A stretch of DNA of 64,000 nucleotides from a bacterium (GCA_022842165.1 JALHQC010000011.1:43567-107566); one strand, 5' to 3'; counted from the first letter of the stretch, positions 48,727 through 58,409 are shown. A program made the numbers and translations. The notes: generated from the letters alone by a model not told the origin.

Positions 48727-49869
48727 ATGAAACTGACAACGACGAAACGCCTTGAGCGCCTGCATGAGCGTTATATGAATGGCGGGATTGACCGCCGCAG
48801 CTTCCTTGGCCTCGCCGCGGCCGCGGCCGCTGCGGCAGGGGTTGGCTTGCGCTGGGCACCTCCGGCGCTCGCCGCGGTCCAGGAAGTCCGCTTCGACGGC
48901 TGGGGCGGCGTGGTGCAGGAGGCGATCGACAAATACGCCTTCCAGCCCTACACGGCCAAGACCGGCATCAAGGTTGTGCAAGGCACCTTCGGGGATGAAA
49001 GCGAGATCCTCACCAAGGTGAAGACCGCCAACCCCGGCGAGTTCCAGGTGATCCATTCCTCGGGCGTCGAGTACTACAAGCGCTATGTCGACGGCGGCCT
49101 CGTCAGCGAGATCAACGAGGCGAACATCCCGAACATGCAATACGTAATGCCGGCGATGATCGAGCCCTTCCGCAAGATGACGCCGAAGCTCTCGGGCATC
49201 CCCTATGACTACGGCACGACCGGCATCGCCTATAACACCAAGGTGATCTCGGAAGCCGAAGCCAAGGAGAAGGGCGCGATGCTTCTGGTCGATCCCAAGT
49301 ATCAGGGCAAGATCGGCGGCTATGGCGACATGGTCACGCGAGTCTGGTACGCCGCGCTGCAGACCGGGCAGGACCCGAACAACGTGACCGACATCGAAGC
49401 GGTCTGGGCCAAGATCCGCGAGCAACGCGACATGGTCAAGAAATACTGGTCGTCGGGCGCCGAGTTGATGGACCTCCTCTCCAAGGAGGAAATCGTGGTG
49501 ACCGATGGCTGGTCGGGCCGCATCGCAGCGCTGCAGCAGCAGGGCGCGCCGATTGCCTATCTCGATCCGCCAAAATCCTACGCGTGGATGGAGGACATGC
49601 TGATCCTCAAGGGCTCGCCCATGCAGGAATGCGAGGAACTCGTAAACTTCATGCTCGCACCCGAGACCGCTATCGCCGTCGCCGAAGGGCAGAATTATCC
49701 GCCGTCACTCGACCCGACGAAGGTGAAGCTGACCGAAAAGATCATGAAGCTTCCAGCTTTCGATCCCACAGGAACGATGCAGTCGCTGACGTTCGCCGAT
49801 CCCGAATACTGGTCTTCCAATCTCGATGCCTGGACCAAGCAGTGGGATCGCATCTCGAAGGGCGGCTGA
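48727..49869 (+). CDS. Periplasmic substrate-binding protein, polyamine type (PotD-like), Tat-exported
   Basis: The 380-residue protein has a twin-arginine signal ([29 protein letters not shown]) after a 25-residue leader, implying export of a folded protein. The mature part is a family 1 solute-binding protein ([83 protein letters not shown]). These residues resemble PotD-like proteins, but ligand-contact residues cannot be checked here; putrescine, spermidine or another cationic compound is likely. It lies between the permeases and the ATPase gene. Confidence 0.9.
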   Translation: MKLTTTKRLERLHERYMNGGIDRRSFLGLAAAAAAAAGVGLRWAPPALAAVQEVRFDGWGGVVQEAIDKYAFQPYTAKTGIKVVQGTFGDESEILTKVKTANPGEFQVIHSSGVEYYKRYVDGGLVSEINEANIPNMQYVMPAMIEPFRKMTPKLSGIPYDYGTTGIAYNTKVISEAEAKEKGAMLLVDPKYQGKIGGYGDMVTRVWYAALQTGQDPNNVTDIEAVWAKIREQRDMVKKYWSSGAELMDLLSKEEIVVTDGWSGRIAALQQQGAPIAYLDPPKSYAWMEDMLILKGSPMQECEELVNFMLAPETAIAVAEGQNYPPSLDPTKVKLTEKIMKLPAFDPTGTMQSLTFADPEYWSSNLDAWTKQWDRISKGG

Positions 49870-49942
49870 GGCCTTTCCACCCCGACTATACGGCGCCCCA
49901 TCCTGTAAAGCGGGTGGGGTGCCTCTTAACCGAAGGCTGAAC

Positions 49943-51031
49943 ATGACCGCTGCCGCCGCCGTAGAACTCCATGACGTGACGCTCGCCTATGGCAGCTTCG
50001 TGGCCGTGAAAAACGTCGCCCTGTCGATCGCCAAGGGCGAGTTCGTCACGCTGCTTGGCCCCTCGGGGTGCGGCAAGACCACGATCCTCCGCTCGATCGC
50101 CGGCCTTGTGCAGCCGACAGGTGGCGAAATCGTCGTGGCGGGCCGCCGTATCGACAATGTGCCCATTCACAAGCGCAACATCGGCCTGGTGTTTCAGAAC
50201 TACGCGCTGTTCCCGCACAAGTCAGTGTTCGACAACATCGCCTTCGGCCTCAAGTACCGCAGTGTCGAGAAGTCGATGATCGCGAAAAAGGTAACGCGCG
50301 CGTTGGAGATGGTGCGCCTGCCGGGCGTCGAGAAGAAGCTGCCGTCGGAAATGTCCGGCGGCCAGCAGCAGCGCATCGCGCTCGCCCGCGCCATCGTCAT
50401 CGAGCCCGACGTGCTGCTGCTCGACGAGCCGCTGTCGGCGCTCGACGCCAATCTGCGCGAGGAAATGCGCACCGAGTTGAAGATCATCCAGCGCGAAGTC
50501 GGCATCACCACGATCTTCGTGACGCACGACCAGGAAGAAGCGCTCGCCATGTCGGACCGCATCGTGGTCATGAACAAGGGCGAGATCGAGCAATCCGGCA
50601 CGCCGGAGGATGTCTACCGGCGCCCGGAATCGCGTTTCGTGGCAAGCTTCCTCGGCCAGTCCAATCTGCTGCCGGGCCGCATCGCGTCCGTGCAGGGTGG
50701 CAAGGCCGCGATCCGCATCGACAACGGGCCGGAACTATTGGCGCTGGCGCCCGCCGCCGCGCGCGAGGGCGCGCGCGTCACAGCCGTCGTGCGCGCGCAG
50801 AAAGTCGCTGTCGGCAGCACCGGCGGAAGTGCCGGAACGATGACCGGAAAAATCGTGTCGGCGTCCTATCTCGGCGGAACGGCGGCCTATTTCATCGATG
50901 CCGGAGGCGTCAGGCTCCAGGCGATCGCGACGATCGAGGATCGCGTCTGGCGCGAGGGCGAGACGGTTGACATCGCCATCAACCCGACCGACTGCCTGCT
51001 TCTCGACGAGGGCGGCAAACGGATGCGCTGA
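49943..51031 (+). CDS. ABC transporter ATP-binding protein, polyamine type (PotA-like)
   Basis: The 362-residue ATPase has Walker [20 protein letters not shown], the Q-loop in [15 protein letters not shown], signature [16 protein letters not shown], Walker [13 protein letters not shown] and the H-loop [12 protein letters not shown]-terminal TOBE/OB domain of about 120 residues follows, the usual regulatory part of PotA/MalK-type subunits. The start at 49943 places the N-terminus at [17 protein letters not shown]. It is the last gene of the importer operon and is convergent with ctaG. Confidence 0.94.
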   Translation: MTAAAAVELHDVTLAYGSFVAVKNVALSIAKGEFVTLLGPSGCGKTTILRSIAGLVQPTGGEIVVAGRRIDNVPIHKRNIGLVFQNYALFPHKSVFDNIAFGLKYRSVEKSMIAKKVTRALEMVRLPGVEKKLPSEMSGGQQQRIALARAIVIEPDVLLLDEPLSALDANLREEMRTELKIIQREVGITTIFVTHDQEEALAMSDRIVVMNKGEIEQSGTPEDVYRRPESRFVASFLGQSNLLPGRIASVQGGKAAIRIDNGPELLALAPAAAREGARVTAVVRAQKVAVGSTGGSAGTMTGKIVSASYLGGTAAYFIDAGGVRLQAIATIEDRVWREGETVDIAINPTDCLLLDEGGKRMR

Positions 51032-51042
51032 GATGATTGGCA

Positions 51043-51690
51043 TTATCGGCCCGTCCCGTTGCCGGCCATCGCGGCGCCGGGAGCCGCTAGCAGCCGCGAC
51101 ACGAGATAGATGCCGCCCGCGAGATAAACGACGGCGCCCAGCAGCAGCATGATGACGCCGCCGAACTGCTGGTCCTGTTCACGGCCCAGCACGATCCCGA
51201 AGCAGGTGACGTCTCCCGTGCCGAACAGCGGCCTCTGGCTGAGCGCCAGCAACGCGCCAAGCAACGTCATGTGAATTGATGTGACGAGAAGCGCGGCGGC
51301 GCCTGCCGCGGCGTGCGTGCGCCGGTTCGCCACCGCAAGGCTCGTGCACCAGAGCAGCAGCCCGGCGGCGAGGAATGAAGCCTGTTCGGCAGCGAGTACC
51401 GCAAGGTGGCTCTCGGCCGCAGCGCGCAGGGCGGGAGTATGCCAGCTCCACACGATCACGAATTCAACCAGCGATGCCAGCAGCGGCAGGGCGGCCGGCA
51501 TGTCCGGGCCGGGACGCCACCTGTCCGGCAGTCCGATGGCGAGAAGGGGTGCGGCAATGGCGATCACGCCCATGTGGGCGAGCATATGCGCCGTGAACGA
51601 GCCGCGCCATGCGCCGAGCAGGGGCCCCAGCCAGATTGCCGCAAGCACCAGGATGCCGGCGGCGAGCGCCAGCCTCCTCATCGCAGGCAT
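51043..51690 (-). CDS. ctaG: Cytochrome c oxidase assembly factor CtaG (caa3 type)
   Basis: The 215-residue membrane protein has about six hydrophobic helices with conserved histidines in FTAHMLAHMGVIAIAAPLLAIGLP and VIVWSWHTPALR, and TSIHMTLLGALLALSQRPLF. This is the caa3_CtaG family that helps load copper or assemble caa3-type oxidases. It is different from the Cox11-type protein also called CtaG. It overlaps the 127-residue membrane protein gene by 13 bases and is the last gene of the oxidase operon. Confidence 0.87.
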   Translation of the reverse strand: MPAMRRLALAAGILVLAAIWLGPLLGAWRGSFTAHMLAHMGVIAIAAPLLAIGLPDRWRPGPDMPAALPLLASLVEFVIVWSWHTPALRAAAESHLAVLAAEQASFLAAGLLLWCTSLAVANRRTHAAAGAAALLVTSIHMTLLGALLALSQRPLFGTGDVTCFGIVLGREQDQQFGGVIMLLLGAVVYLAGGIYLVSRLLAAPGAAMAGNGTGR

Positions 51691-52061
51691 TCCGTTATGA
51701 ACAACGCGGGCATCGCGGTGAAGATCACCGCCACGAAGCTCAGCCCCGACAGCAGCAGCGTGGCATAGCCCTGAAACAACTTGCGGCCGCGGCGCGTGGC
51801 GTCGTCATGCGGCGGGTCTTCGGTGCCGAAACCCCACTGCCGCCATGCCAGCAGCGTCGCCACCACAATCATCGCCAGCGACAGCACTGTGATGATCGCG
51901 ATCGCCACGCGCAAGGTGGTGAAATCGGCGCCGAGAATGCCGGGCTTCTCGCAGTAGATCGCCGCACCCACGTAGCAGGCCAAAAAGTGCAGCGCCCATA
52001 CCACTGGTGAGGTGAACAGCGTCCACAGCGACTCGACTTGCCGGGGCAGCAAATGCCACAT
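51678..52061 (-). CDS. Small membrane protein of the oxidase operon
   Basis: The 127-residue protein has three hydrophobic segments: SPVVWALHFLACYVGAAIYC, AIAIITVLSLAMIVVATLLAW and YATLLLSGLSFVAVIFTAMPALFI. It has a polar loop with charged residues between the second and third. I do not recognise a named family. Its position between the coxA/coxC fusion and ctaG, overlapping both by one and 13 bases, implies that it is an extra subunit or assembly factor of this oxidase. Confidence 0.7.
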   Translation of the reverse strand: MWHLLPRQVESLWTLFTSPVVWALHFLACYVGAAIYCEKPGILGADFTTLRVAIAIITVLSLAMIVVATLLAWRQWGFGTEDPPHDDATRRGRKLFQGYATLLLSGLSFVAVIFTAMPALFITECLR

Positions 52062-54568
52062 CAGATGGCCTCCGGAAACAGCCCGACCACGATGAAAGTG
52101 ACCCCCGCCGTCACCAGCATGAAATGCCAGTAGAGCGTCACGTTATGCAGATCCATGTCGTGCCGCGCGGTCAGGCGTCCGGCAAGGCTGCGGGCGAGGC
52201 AGTAGAGCTGCATGATGAACCCCAATGCCCCGTGCACCGCCACCCAGATGACGAGGATCCAGACGATTGCGGGATAGACATGCGCCGTGGGGTCCATCGC
52301 ATGCGCCCATGGGCCGGCGAGGCCCGCCGCCGATGCCGCGAGCGTAAGGAGCGCGCCCGACAGCAGCAGGATGCGTGCATAGGCGATGCCGCCGCGCCTG
52401 TTGAACTCTCGGGCGGCAAGCGTAGCCCCCCATGACAGGGCGAACAGCGCCAGCGCCGCCAGCGGCCAGAACATGCCCGGCCCGGCCAATCCGCCGGTGA
52501 AGTCGGCATGGATCGTCCAGAAGAAGAAGTAACCGAAGACGAGGCTGGCGAAGGCCGTCCCGTCCCCCGTCATGGTGATGAACATCGCCCACCACCCGGC
52601 GGACTTCACGCCGGAGACATAGATCGGCAGGCTGAGGCCGCGGCCAATGTCCTTTTCTTCCTTCTCCGGTATCTCGCCCGTGCCCGTCCACAGCCACCAC
52701 AACACGGCGCACAGGAATGCTATTCCCGCGGCGAGCGATACGATCCACCACTTGAAGGTCAAGGCAACGAAAACCGTGCCGAGCGTCACGGCGCTGACGA
52801 TTGTGACGTAGGACGTGCCGCCGACCCGCAACACCTGCTCCGGTTCGGCGTCGAGCACCGAGGTGACGAGCGTCTCCCGACGGCCCTCGCGTGCATCTGC
52901 AAGATACCACTCACCGGCATTCACTTCTTGTGCGAGCGTTTTCTGGTCCCACAAGGGATAGCGGCTCTCGATGCGCGGGATGGATCGGACGCCCCAGTTT
53001 TCTTCCGGCTCGTTCAGCCACTCGAGCGTTCCGGCGTTCCAAGGGTTTCTTTCGCCGCGCGGAGCGTTGCGCCGGTGCAGGGTCACGTCGACGACGACGG
53101 CGAACATGCCGATGCCGATCACTGCGGCACCCATGGTCGACACCAGGTTGAGCCAGTCCCAGCCGATGTCGGCGGGATAGGTGTAGACCCGGCGCGGCAT
53201 GCCCCGGAGGCCGGCGATGTGCATCGGGAAGAACGTGATGTTGAGGCCGGAGAACATCATCCAGAACGCGAACCGCCCGACCCGGTCCGACATGTGCTTC
53301 CCGCCGATCAGCGGGTAATAGTAGTAGAGCCCTGCGAACACCGGGAACAGCATGCCGCCGATCAGAACGTAGTGGAGGTGCGCCACGATGAAGTAAGTGT
53401 CGTGGGCCTGCCAATCGAAAGGCGCCAGCGCCACCATCACTCCCGTCAATCCGCCCATGACGAAAATCGCCAGGCCACCGATGGCGAAGAGCATCGGTGT
53501 CGAGAACACCACACGGCCTGCCAGCATCGTGGCGATGAACACGAAAATCTGCACTCCCGTCGGGATGGCGACCGCCGTGGATGCCGCCGAGAAGAAGGCG
53601 AGCGAGATTTGCGGCAGCCCGGTTGCGAACATGTGGTGCACCCACAGGCCGAACGACAGGAAGCCGGTGCCGACTGCCGCCAGCACGATCCACGAATAGC
53701 CGACGATGGGCCGCCCGGCGAAGGTCGGGATGATCATGGCCAGCAAGGCGATGGCCGGCAGAAAGATGATGTAGACTTCCGGGTGGCCGAATATCCAGAA
53801 CAGGTGCTGCCACAGCAGCGGGTCGCCGCCGCGCGTATGATCGAAGAACGGCCAGTCGAACATGCGCTGCATTTCGAACAGCAGGTCGCCCGCGATCAGC
53901 GGCGGAAAGGCGAACAGGATCATCCCCGCGACGATCAGCAGATACCAGGCGAACAGCGGCATCAGATTGACGCGCATGCCCGGTGCGCGGCACTTCATGA
54001 TGCCGACGATGAGTTCGACAGCGGCGGCGATCGATGCAACCTCGATGAACGACAGGCCAAGCAGCCAGATATCGGCGCCGATGCCGGCCTGTTCCGATGT
54101 TGCGAGCGGCGGATACATGAACCAGCCGGCCGACGGGGCTGCGCCGAAAAAGATCGAACCGCAGACAAACACGCCGCCGATGAAGAAGCTCCAGAAGCCG
54201 AATGCTCCCAGCCGCGGGAATGGCAGTTCCCGCGCCCCCAGCATGGACGGCAGCAGAAAGATCGCCACTGCCTCGAAGATCGGCACAGCGAAGAGAAACA
54301 TCATCACCGTGCCGTGGAGCGTGAAGGCCTGGTTGTAGAGATTGGCAGAGATCAGGTCGTTTTCCGGCACCGCCAGCTGCGCGCGCACCACCAGTGCCAG
54401 CAGGCCAGCAAAAAGCATGAAGGCAAAGGCCGCCGATCCATACCAGAGCCCGACCTGGGTGTTGTTGACCGAGGTCCAGTAGCGCCAGCCGCCTGGCGTC
54501 GCCCAGACGGCGCGCATCTGTGCTTCCTCGGCCGCTTTGTCGTGGTGGCTGGCGGTTTCGTCGCTCAT
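52061..54568 (-). CDS. ctaD: Cytochrome c oxidase, fused subunits I and III (caa3 type)
   Basis: The 835-residue protein joins CoxA (about 1-545) and a CoxC-like domain (about 650-835). Heme a ligands are H85 in HGTVMM and H399 or its neighbour H397 in IVAHLHY. CuB ligands are H262 with Y266 in GHPEVYI and the pair H311/H312 in WVHHMFATG. E264 in GHPEVYI marks an A1-type proton channel. The C-terminal part starts near SGVKSAGWWAMFITMTGDGTAFASLVFGYFFFW. This is the terminal electron acceptor reducing oxygen while pumping protons. It overlaps coxB by four bases. Confidence 0.94.
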   Translation of the reverse strand: MSDETASHHDKAAEEAQMRAVWATPGGWRYWTSVNNTQVGLWYGSAAFAFMLFAGLLALVVRAQLAVPENDLISANLYNQAFTLHGTVMMFLFAVPIFEAVAIFLLPSMLGARELPFPRLGAFGFWSFFIGGVFVCGSIFFGAAPSAGWFMYPPLATSEQAGIGADIWLLGLSFIEVASIAAAVELIVGIMKCRAPGMRVNLMPLFAWYLLIVAGMILFAFPPLIAGDLLFEMQRMFDWPFFDHTRGGDPLLWQHLFWIFGHPEVYIIFLPAIALLAMIIPTFAGRPIVGYSWIVLAAVGTGFLSFGLWVHHMFATGLPQISLAFFSAASTAVAIPTGVQIFVFIATMLAGRVVFSTPMLFAIGGLAIFVMGGLTGVMVALAPFDWQAHDTYFIVAHLHYVLIGGMLFPVFAGLYYYYPLIGGKHMSDRVGRFAFWMMFSGLNITFFPMHIAGLRGMPRRVYTYPADIGWDWLNLVSTMGAAVIGIGMFAVVVDVTLHRRNAPRGERNPWNAGTLEWLNEPEENWGVRSIPRIESRYPLWDQKTLAQEVNAGEWYLADAREGRRETLVTSVLDAEPEQVLRVGGTSYVTIVSAVTLGTVFVALTFKWWIVSLAAGIAFLCAVLWWLWTGTGEIPEKEEKDIGRGLSLPIYVSGVKSAGWWAMFITMTGDGTAFASLVFGYFFFWTIHADFTGGLAGPGMFWPLAALALFALSWGATLAAREFNRRGGIAYARILLLSGALLTLAASAAGLAGPWAHAMDPTAHVYPAIVWILVIWVAVHGALGFIMQLYCLARSLAGRLTARHDMDLHNVTLYWHFMLVTAGVTFIVVGLFPEAI

Positions 54569-55608
54569 TGCAATCCCTTCAACCAGCGCGACAAGTCAGA
54601 GCGTTCGGTTTCCGAAAGCGTGAGATAGAACGGCATCTGGCTTCCCGGTTTCAGGAAACCGGAATGCGAAACGAACCGCGCCATGTTTTCAATATCGTTC
54701 TCGAGCAGCCCGGCGCCGAGGCTGAGCCGCGAGCCGACATGCGACAGGTCCGGCCCCGCCTTGCCTTCTGCCGCAATCCCCTGGACGCGGTGGCAGGAAC
54801 CGCACTTCTGGCCGAGAAAAAGCCGGGCGCCGGCATCGTCCGCGACGAGGCCGGGGGAGGGCGCCTTGCGTGCGATGAGCCAGGCTTCGAACTGGTCCGC
54901 CGGCATGACCACGGTGGGGAGCGCCATCCAGGCGTGCGACGTGCCGCAGAACTCCGCGCATTGCCCGCGAAACGTGCCGGTTCTGTTCGCCATGAGCGAG
55001 AGCCGGTTGGTGCGCCCCGGGATCATGTCCATCTTTCCGCCCAGCGGGGGAATCCAGAACGAGTGGATCATGTCCGCGCTCCGCAACGCGAACTCCACCC
55101 GTTGCCCGACCGGCAGCCGCAACTCATTGGCCGAGACGACTTCCGAACCGTCCGGCAGCCGGTAGACCACATGCCACCAGAACTGATTGCCCGTGATGTC
55201 GATGGTCAGACTGGCTGCCTGCTGTTGCGCGAAGGGACGGAGCGACGGCATGAGCCACAGGCCATAGGTGAGAAGAGCCGTCAGCACGGTTACCGGAAAC
55301 ACCGCCCCGGCCCAGAGGATGAGCCGACCCGCCGCCTTGTCGGAGACTGCATGAGGCTTCCAGCGCGACGCATAGAGCGCCAGGGCTATGACGCCGGCCC
55401 AGATCAGCGCTCCGCCCAGCGTCATGACCCAGAACAGCTGGGCAACCTGAGATGCTTCTTCGCCTGCCGGATCCAGCGCGGATTGCCTGCCGCTGCACGC
55501 GCCAAGCGCCACTGCGATAAGAAGAGTGACGGCCGCGCGGCAGGGGCGCTGGACTGAGAGGTTGTCGCCAGTCAGATGTTGCAGAGGGTGCGCGTCACCC
55601 ACGGCCAT
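54565..55608 (-). CDS. coxB: Cytochrome c oxidase subunit II with fused cytochrome c domain (caa3 type)
   Basis: The 347-residue protein has a lipoprotein-type signal (VALGAC, Cys38) and two membrane helices. The CuA domain has H182, C217, E219, C221, H225 and M228 in CAEFCGTSHAWM. A C-terminal heme c domain has CGSCH at 269-273 and probable axial Met325 in GSQMPFY. The extra heme defines caa3 oxidases and may take electrons directly from soluble carriers. The start at 55608 was chosen because the first 19 codons of the longer frame are poor. Its upstream DNA holds an EcfG-type promoter on this strand. Confidence 0.93.
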   Translation of the reverse strand: MAVGDAHPLQHLTGDNLSVQRPCRAAVTLLIAVALGACSGRQSALDPAGEEASQVAQLFWVMTLGGALIWAGVIALALYASRWKPHAVSDKAAGRLILWAGAVFPVTVLTALLTYGLWLMPSLRPFAQQQAASLTIDITGNQFWWHVVYRLPDGSEVVSANELRLPVGQRVEFALRSADMIHSFWIPPLGGKMDMIPGRTNRLSLMANRTGTFRGQCAEFCGTSHAWMALPTVVMPADQFEAWLIARKAPSPGLVADDAGARLFLGQKCGSCHRVQGIAAEGKAGPDLSHVGSRLSLGAGLLENDIENMARFVSHSGFLKPGSQMPFYLTLSETERSDLSRWLKGLQ

Positions 55609-55747
55609 GTTGCGCTCGAACGACAATCGATGGCCGGAACAGGGATCAGGACCGGTCACTGCCATTGCGGTCTAGTTCGCGATGGCTGATGTGATGAAAG
55701 ACCTGCCCGCAGTCACCCGCCATCTCCTGTGCGTTGCGATGGAGCTC

Positions 55748-55772
55748 AACGCGACTTTCCTGATCGGGTTCC
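55748..55772 (-). promoter_or_regulatory. EcfG-type general stress promoter upstream of coxB
   Basis: On the minus strand GGAAC (55772-55768) is followed after exactly 16 bases by CGTT (55751-55748), an exact match to the alphaproteobacterial EcfG consensus. Transcription would run to coxB, with a 5' leader of about 130 bases. Confidence 0.65.
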
Positions 55773-55831
55773 GCAGCGTGAGAAAGATTTGTTGCTGCGC
55801 TGACGCAGGCACAGAAATGCCGGATGCCAAG

Positions 55832-55856
55832 GGAACAAGTGCCCAAACATTACATT
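55832..55856 (+). promoter_or_regulatory. EcfG-like promoter upstream of cytochrome b561
   Basis: GGAAC at 55832-55836 is followed after 16 bases by CATT (55853-55856), one mismatch from CGTT. It lies about 64 bases before the b561 ATG and is oriented away from the coxB promoter. Confidence 0.45.
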
Positions 55857-55919
55857 CCCGCCCAATAGCGGCGGCGTGACAGTTCACATGTGCGCGTCCG
55901 CATCGCTGGAAGGGAACCG

Positions 55920-56423
55920 ATGTCGAACAGCGTGACGGGCTATTCGCGTGCGCAGGTCGCGTTCCACTGGAGCGTGGTCGTCCTGCTCGTGTTCCAGTAT
56001 CTCGCGCATGACGGTATCGTCGCGATGTGGGAAGCGTCGAATGAAAACCGCGCACCGCCTCAAGGATCGGCCGTGCTGGCCTACCTGCATATTACTTCCG
56101 GCAGCCTGGTTCTCATCCTGGCACTCGCACGCATCTACTTGCGGACGACCCGGGGCGCGCCGTCGCCGCCATCGGACGAGCCGTGGATACTCCAGTTTGT
56201 AGCGGAAGCGGTGCACATGCTGATCTACGCGATGATCCTGCTGCTCCCTGTCTCGGGCCTCACCGCCTGGTTCCTGGGCTGGGAGCTGGCCGCCACGATC
56301 CACATCTGGTTCAAGAACATCCTGCTCGGCGCCATCGTGCTGCATATCGGCGGCGGCTTGTTCCAGCACATCGTGCGCCGCTCCGACGTCCTGATGCGCA
56401 TGTTCAGGCCACAGTCCCGCTGA
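55920..56423 (+). CDS. Cytochrome b561 family protein
   Basis: The 167-residue membrane protein has four helices with the expected heme-ligand histidines: one in AQVAFHWSVVVLLVFQYLAHD, one in YLHITSGSLVLILALARI, one in FVAEAVHMLIYAMILLLPVSGLTAWFLG, and one or two in FKNILLGAIVLHIGGGLFQHIV. It is a prokaryotic cytochrome b561, some of which oxidise superoxide (CybB) or pass electrons to quinone. The ATG at 55920 follows GGGAACC and gives the normal N-terminus (SNSVTGYSRAQVAFHW). It is divergent from the oxidase operon. Confidence 0.9.
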   Translation: MSNSVTGYSRAQVAFHWSVVVLLVFQYLAHDGIVAMWEASNENRAPPQGSAVLAYLHITSGSLVLILALARIYLRTTRGAPSPPSDEPWILQFVAEAVHMLIYAMILLLPVSGLTAWFLGWELAATIHIWFKNILLGAIVLHIGGGLFQHIVRRSDVLMRMFRPQSR

Positions 56424-56471
56424 GACGTGTTTCATCCTGAAAAAAGGCGGGAGGTCGCGCCCGCCCTGATG

Positions 56472-57959
56472 TCAGTTCGCGGGCAGGGGAAGCGGGACAC
56501 TGTCTTCGGGACCGACCGCCGGTGCGATATCGGTCTGCGCCGGCGGCAGGGTCTGGTTCGTGGCCGGCGGTTCGCCGCCATTCTGCGGAGCGGCAGATGC
56601 GGCGGTGACACGGTCGCTGGGAAAGACCTCCGGCGTTATCGATCCGTCGGCTGCCGCCACGCGCCATACCGTGTTGCCGGCGTCGTCGGCTATCAGCAGG
56701 GCGCCTGTGCCGTCGATTCCCAGCCCCACTGGCCGGCCCTTGACCTGATCGCCCACCAGAAATCCGGTCACCACGTCCTGCGGCATGCCGGATGGCCGCC
56801 CTTCGGCGAATGGAATGTAGATCACCTTGTACCCGTTGAAGACGTCGCGGTTCCAGCTGCCCCGGTTACCGACGAAGGCGCCGTTCCGGTACTGCTCCGG
56901 CAAGGCGGAATCGTTCGTGAATGCCAATCCCAGCGCAGCGACATGGCTGGTCAGAGCATAATCGGGTGCGATGGCCTTTTCGACCAGATCCGGCCGTGGC
57001 GGGCGTACGCGCTCGTCCACATGCTGTCCGTAGTAGCTCCACGGCCAGCCATAGAACGCCCCTTCACGCACCGATGTCAGATAATCGGGAACGAGATTGG
57101 GTCCAAGCTCGTCGCGCTCGTTGACAACCGTCCACAAGGTACCAGTTTCGGGGTGAATGGTGAGGCCGTTCGGATTGCGCAGGCCGGACGCGAAGACCTT
57201 GGCGGCGCCGGTTTCACGATCGATCCGCCAGATCGCCGCTCGGCCCTTTTCAGCTTCTATGCCACGCTCGGCCGCGTTCGAATTGGACCCGACCGAGGCA
57301 TAAAGGTAACGGCCATCGGGGCTGAGCGCCAGGTCCTTGGTCCAGTGGTGATTGATCGGACCACCTGGCAATGGCGTGAGCACGGTCGGCTCTGCATCGA
57401 TCGTAGTCTGACCCAGCCGATAAGGGTAGGCGAGGACCGCGCTGGCGGAAGCGACATACAGCGTGTCGCCGTACCATGCGACGCCGAATGGCGAGTTGAG
57501 CCCGGTAAGGAGATCGCTCCGTTCGTCGACCGTGCCATCGCGATTGGTGTCGCGCAGAAGGGTAATGAGATTGGTTTCCTTCTGGGCGCCGCCGCCACCC
57601 GCCGCCACCGACATGATGAAGCCGCGGACGATGTCCTTGGGCCGGTTGATCGGCTTGCCGGGAGGCGCCTTCGACTGGACGACGAGGACATCGCCGTTGG
57701 GAAGCGTGTGAACGGTTCGCGGATTGGCGAGGTCCCTCGCATATGCGGTCGCCACCAGGCCCTCCGGCACGCTGGGCGCTTCCTGGTCCTGCCAGCCGAT
57801 CACTTCGGCCACCTTGAGGTTGGGTATGAGGTTGTTCGCAGGTGCAGGCAGCACCGGATCGGCGCCATATTGTTGGGAGATGTCGAAATTGTCATCGCTG
57901 CAGCCGGCCAGCAAGAGGCCTGCGGCGGCAACCGTCGATAGAGTCTTGAATCTAAACAT
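56472..57959 (-). CDS. Lipoprotein PQQ-type sugar dehydrogenase (GSDH/sorbosone dehydrogenase-like)
   Basis: The 495-residue protein has a lipoprotein signal ending LLLAGC (Cys near position 20). A six-bladed beta-propeller of the glucose/sorbosone dehydrogenase type follows: ANPRTVHTLPNGDVLVVQSKAPPGKP, LRDTNRDGTVDERSDLLTGLNSPFGVAWYGDTLYVASASAVLAYPY, INHHWTKDLALSPDGRYLYASVGSNSNAAERG, SGLRNPNGLTIHPETGTLWTVVNERDELGPNL and a late GLGIDGTGALLIADDAGNTVWRV. Such enzymes use PQQ to oxidise sugars at the cell surface. PQQ synthesis genes are not in the window. It overlaps the DUF2231 gene by eight bases. Confidence 0.88.
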   Translation of the reverse strand: MFRFKTLSTVAAAGLLLAGCSDDNFDISQQYGADPVLPAPANNLIPNLKVAEVIGWQDQEAPSVPEGLVATAYARDLANPRTVHTLPNGDVLVVQSKAPPGKPINRPKDIVRGFIMSVAAGGGGAQKETNLITLLRDTNRDGTVDERSDLLTGLNSPFGVAWYGDTLYVASASAVLAYPYRLGQTTIDAEPTVLTPLPGGPINHHWTKDLALSPDGRYLYASVGSNSNAAERGIEAEKGRAAIWRIDRETGAAKVFASGLRNPNGLTIHPETGTLWTVVNERDELGPNLVPDYLTSVREGAFYGWPWSYYGQHVDERVRPPRPDLVEKAIAPDYALTSHVAALGLAFTNDSALPEQYRNGAFVGNRGSWNRDVFNGYKVIYIPFAEGRPSGMPQDVVTGFLVGDQVKGRPVGLGIDGTGALLIADDAGNTVWRVAAADGSITPEVFPSDRVTAASAAPQNGGEPPATNQTLPPAQTDIAPAVGPEDSVPLPLPAN

Positions 57960-58371
57960 GGCGCACGCCCTTTCTGCCAAGCCACCAGGTAGCGGCCATC
58001 GCGATGACGGTCGCGATCGAGACCGCGAGGCCGTAGGGAACGACAGCCGTCCAGCCATCCGCCGTATGAATGAAGTTGTTGAACGTCGCCAGAATCAGAA
58101 CCACGATACCGCCCAGGATCGCTGGCCAAGGCGGCCTGATCCTGCGGAACGCAAGTTCGATCAACCGGACAACGAGGTCGACGACAGCGAAGACAAGCCC
58201 GGCGAAGAGCAGCCATTCGGAGAAGTGCAGCCAGAGAAGGTTAAGCGTCTGGACATAGGCAATATCAGTGGCAACGGTGAGCGTGAAGCAGGCGATGGGG
58301 AAGGCGAGCAGCGCCGCGTGGAGCGGGCTGGTGGCGGGAACCGCGCTTGGCCAAGTCTGTTCATGGGTCAT
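57952..58371 (-). CDS. DUF2231 membrane protein
   Basis: The 139-residue protein has four hydrophobic segments, starting with LHAALLAFPIACFTLTVATDIAYV and including FSEWLLFAGLVFAVVDLVVRLIELAF, ILGGIVVLILATFNNFIHTADGWTAVVPYG and VSIATVIAMAATWWLG. This matches the DUF2231 family, often found beside PQQ-type propeller dehydrogenases and possibly an electron-transfer or heme partner. The start at 58371 gives the N-terminus MTHEQTWPSAVPATSPLHAALL. It overlaps the sugar dehydrogenase start, so the two are coupled. Confidence 0.85.
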   Translation of the reverse strand: MTHEQTWPSAVPATSPLHAALLAFPIACFTLTVATDIAYVQTLNLLWLHFSEWLLFAGLVFAVVDLVVRLIELAFRRIRPPWPAILGGIVVLILATFNNFIHTADGWTAVVPYGLAVSIATVIAMAATWWLGRKGVRHV

Positions 58372-58409
58372 AGGGATAACTCCCGCAAGCCGTGTTGACT
58401 GCCAGCCTA

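Larger units (their letters stand above)
55609..55919. other. 311-base divergent promoter region between coxB and cytochrome b561
   Basis: No gene is supported here; the short frames on both strands are not related to known families. The region contains an exact EcfG-type promoter facing coxB and a one-mismatch one facing the b561 gene (listed separately). I saw no FNR/FixK-type TTGAT-N4-ATCAA box. Confidence 0.6.

Noticed and set aside
52508..54628. 706-codon open frame on the plus strand opposite the oxidase subunit I/III gene
   Set aside because: Its translation is rich in Arg, His, Asp and Gln with no family motif. It is the antisense shadow of a well-supported oxidase gene in GC-rich DNA.
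55609..55919. FNR/FixK-type oxygen regulation of the oxidase operon
   Set aside because: No TTGAT-N4-ATCAA sequence was found in the divergent spacer.
56427..57941. 504-codon open frame opposite the PQQ-type sugar dehydrogenase
   Set aside because: Composition is typical of antisense translation, and the minus-strand protein has a lipoprotein signal and beta-propeller repeats.
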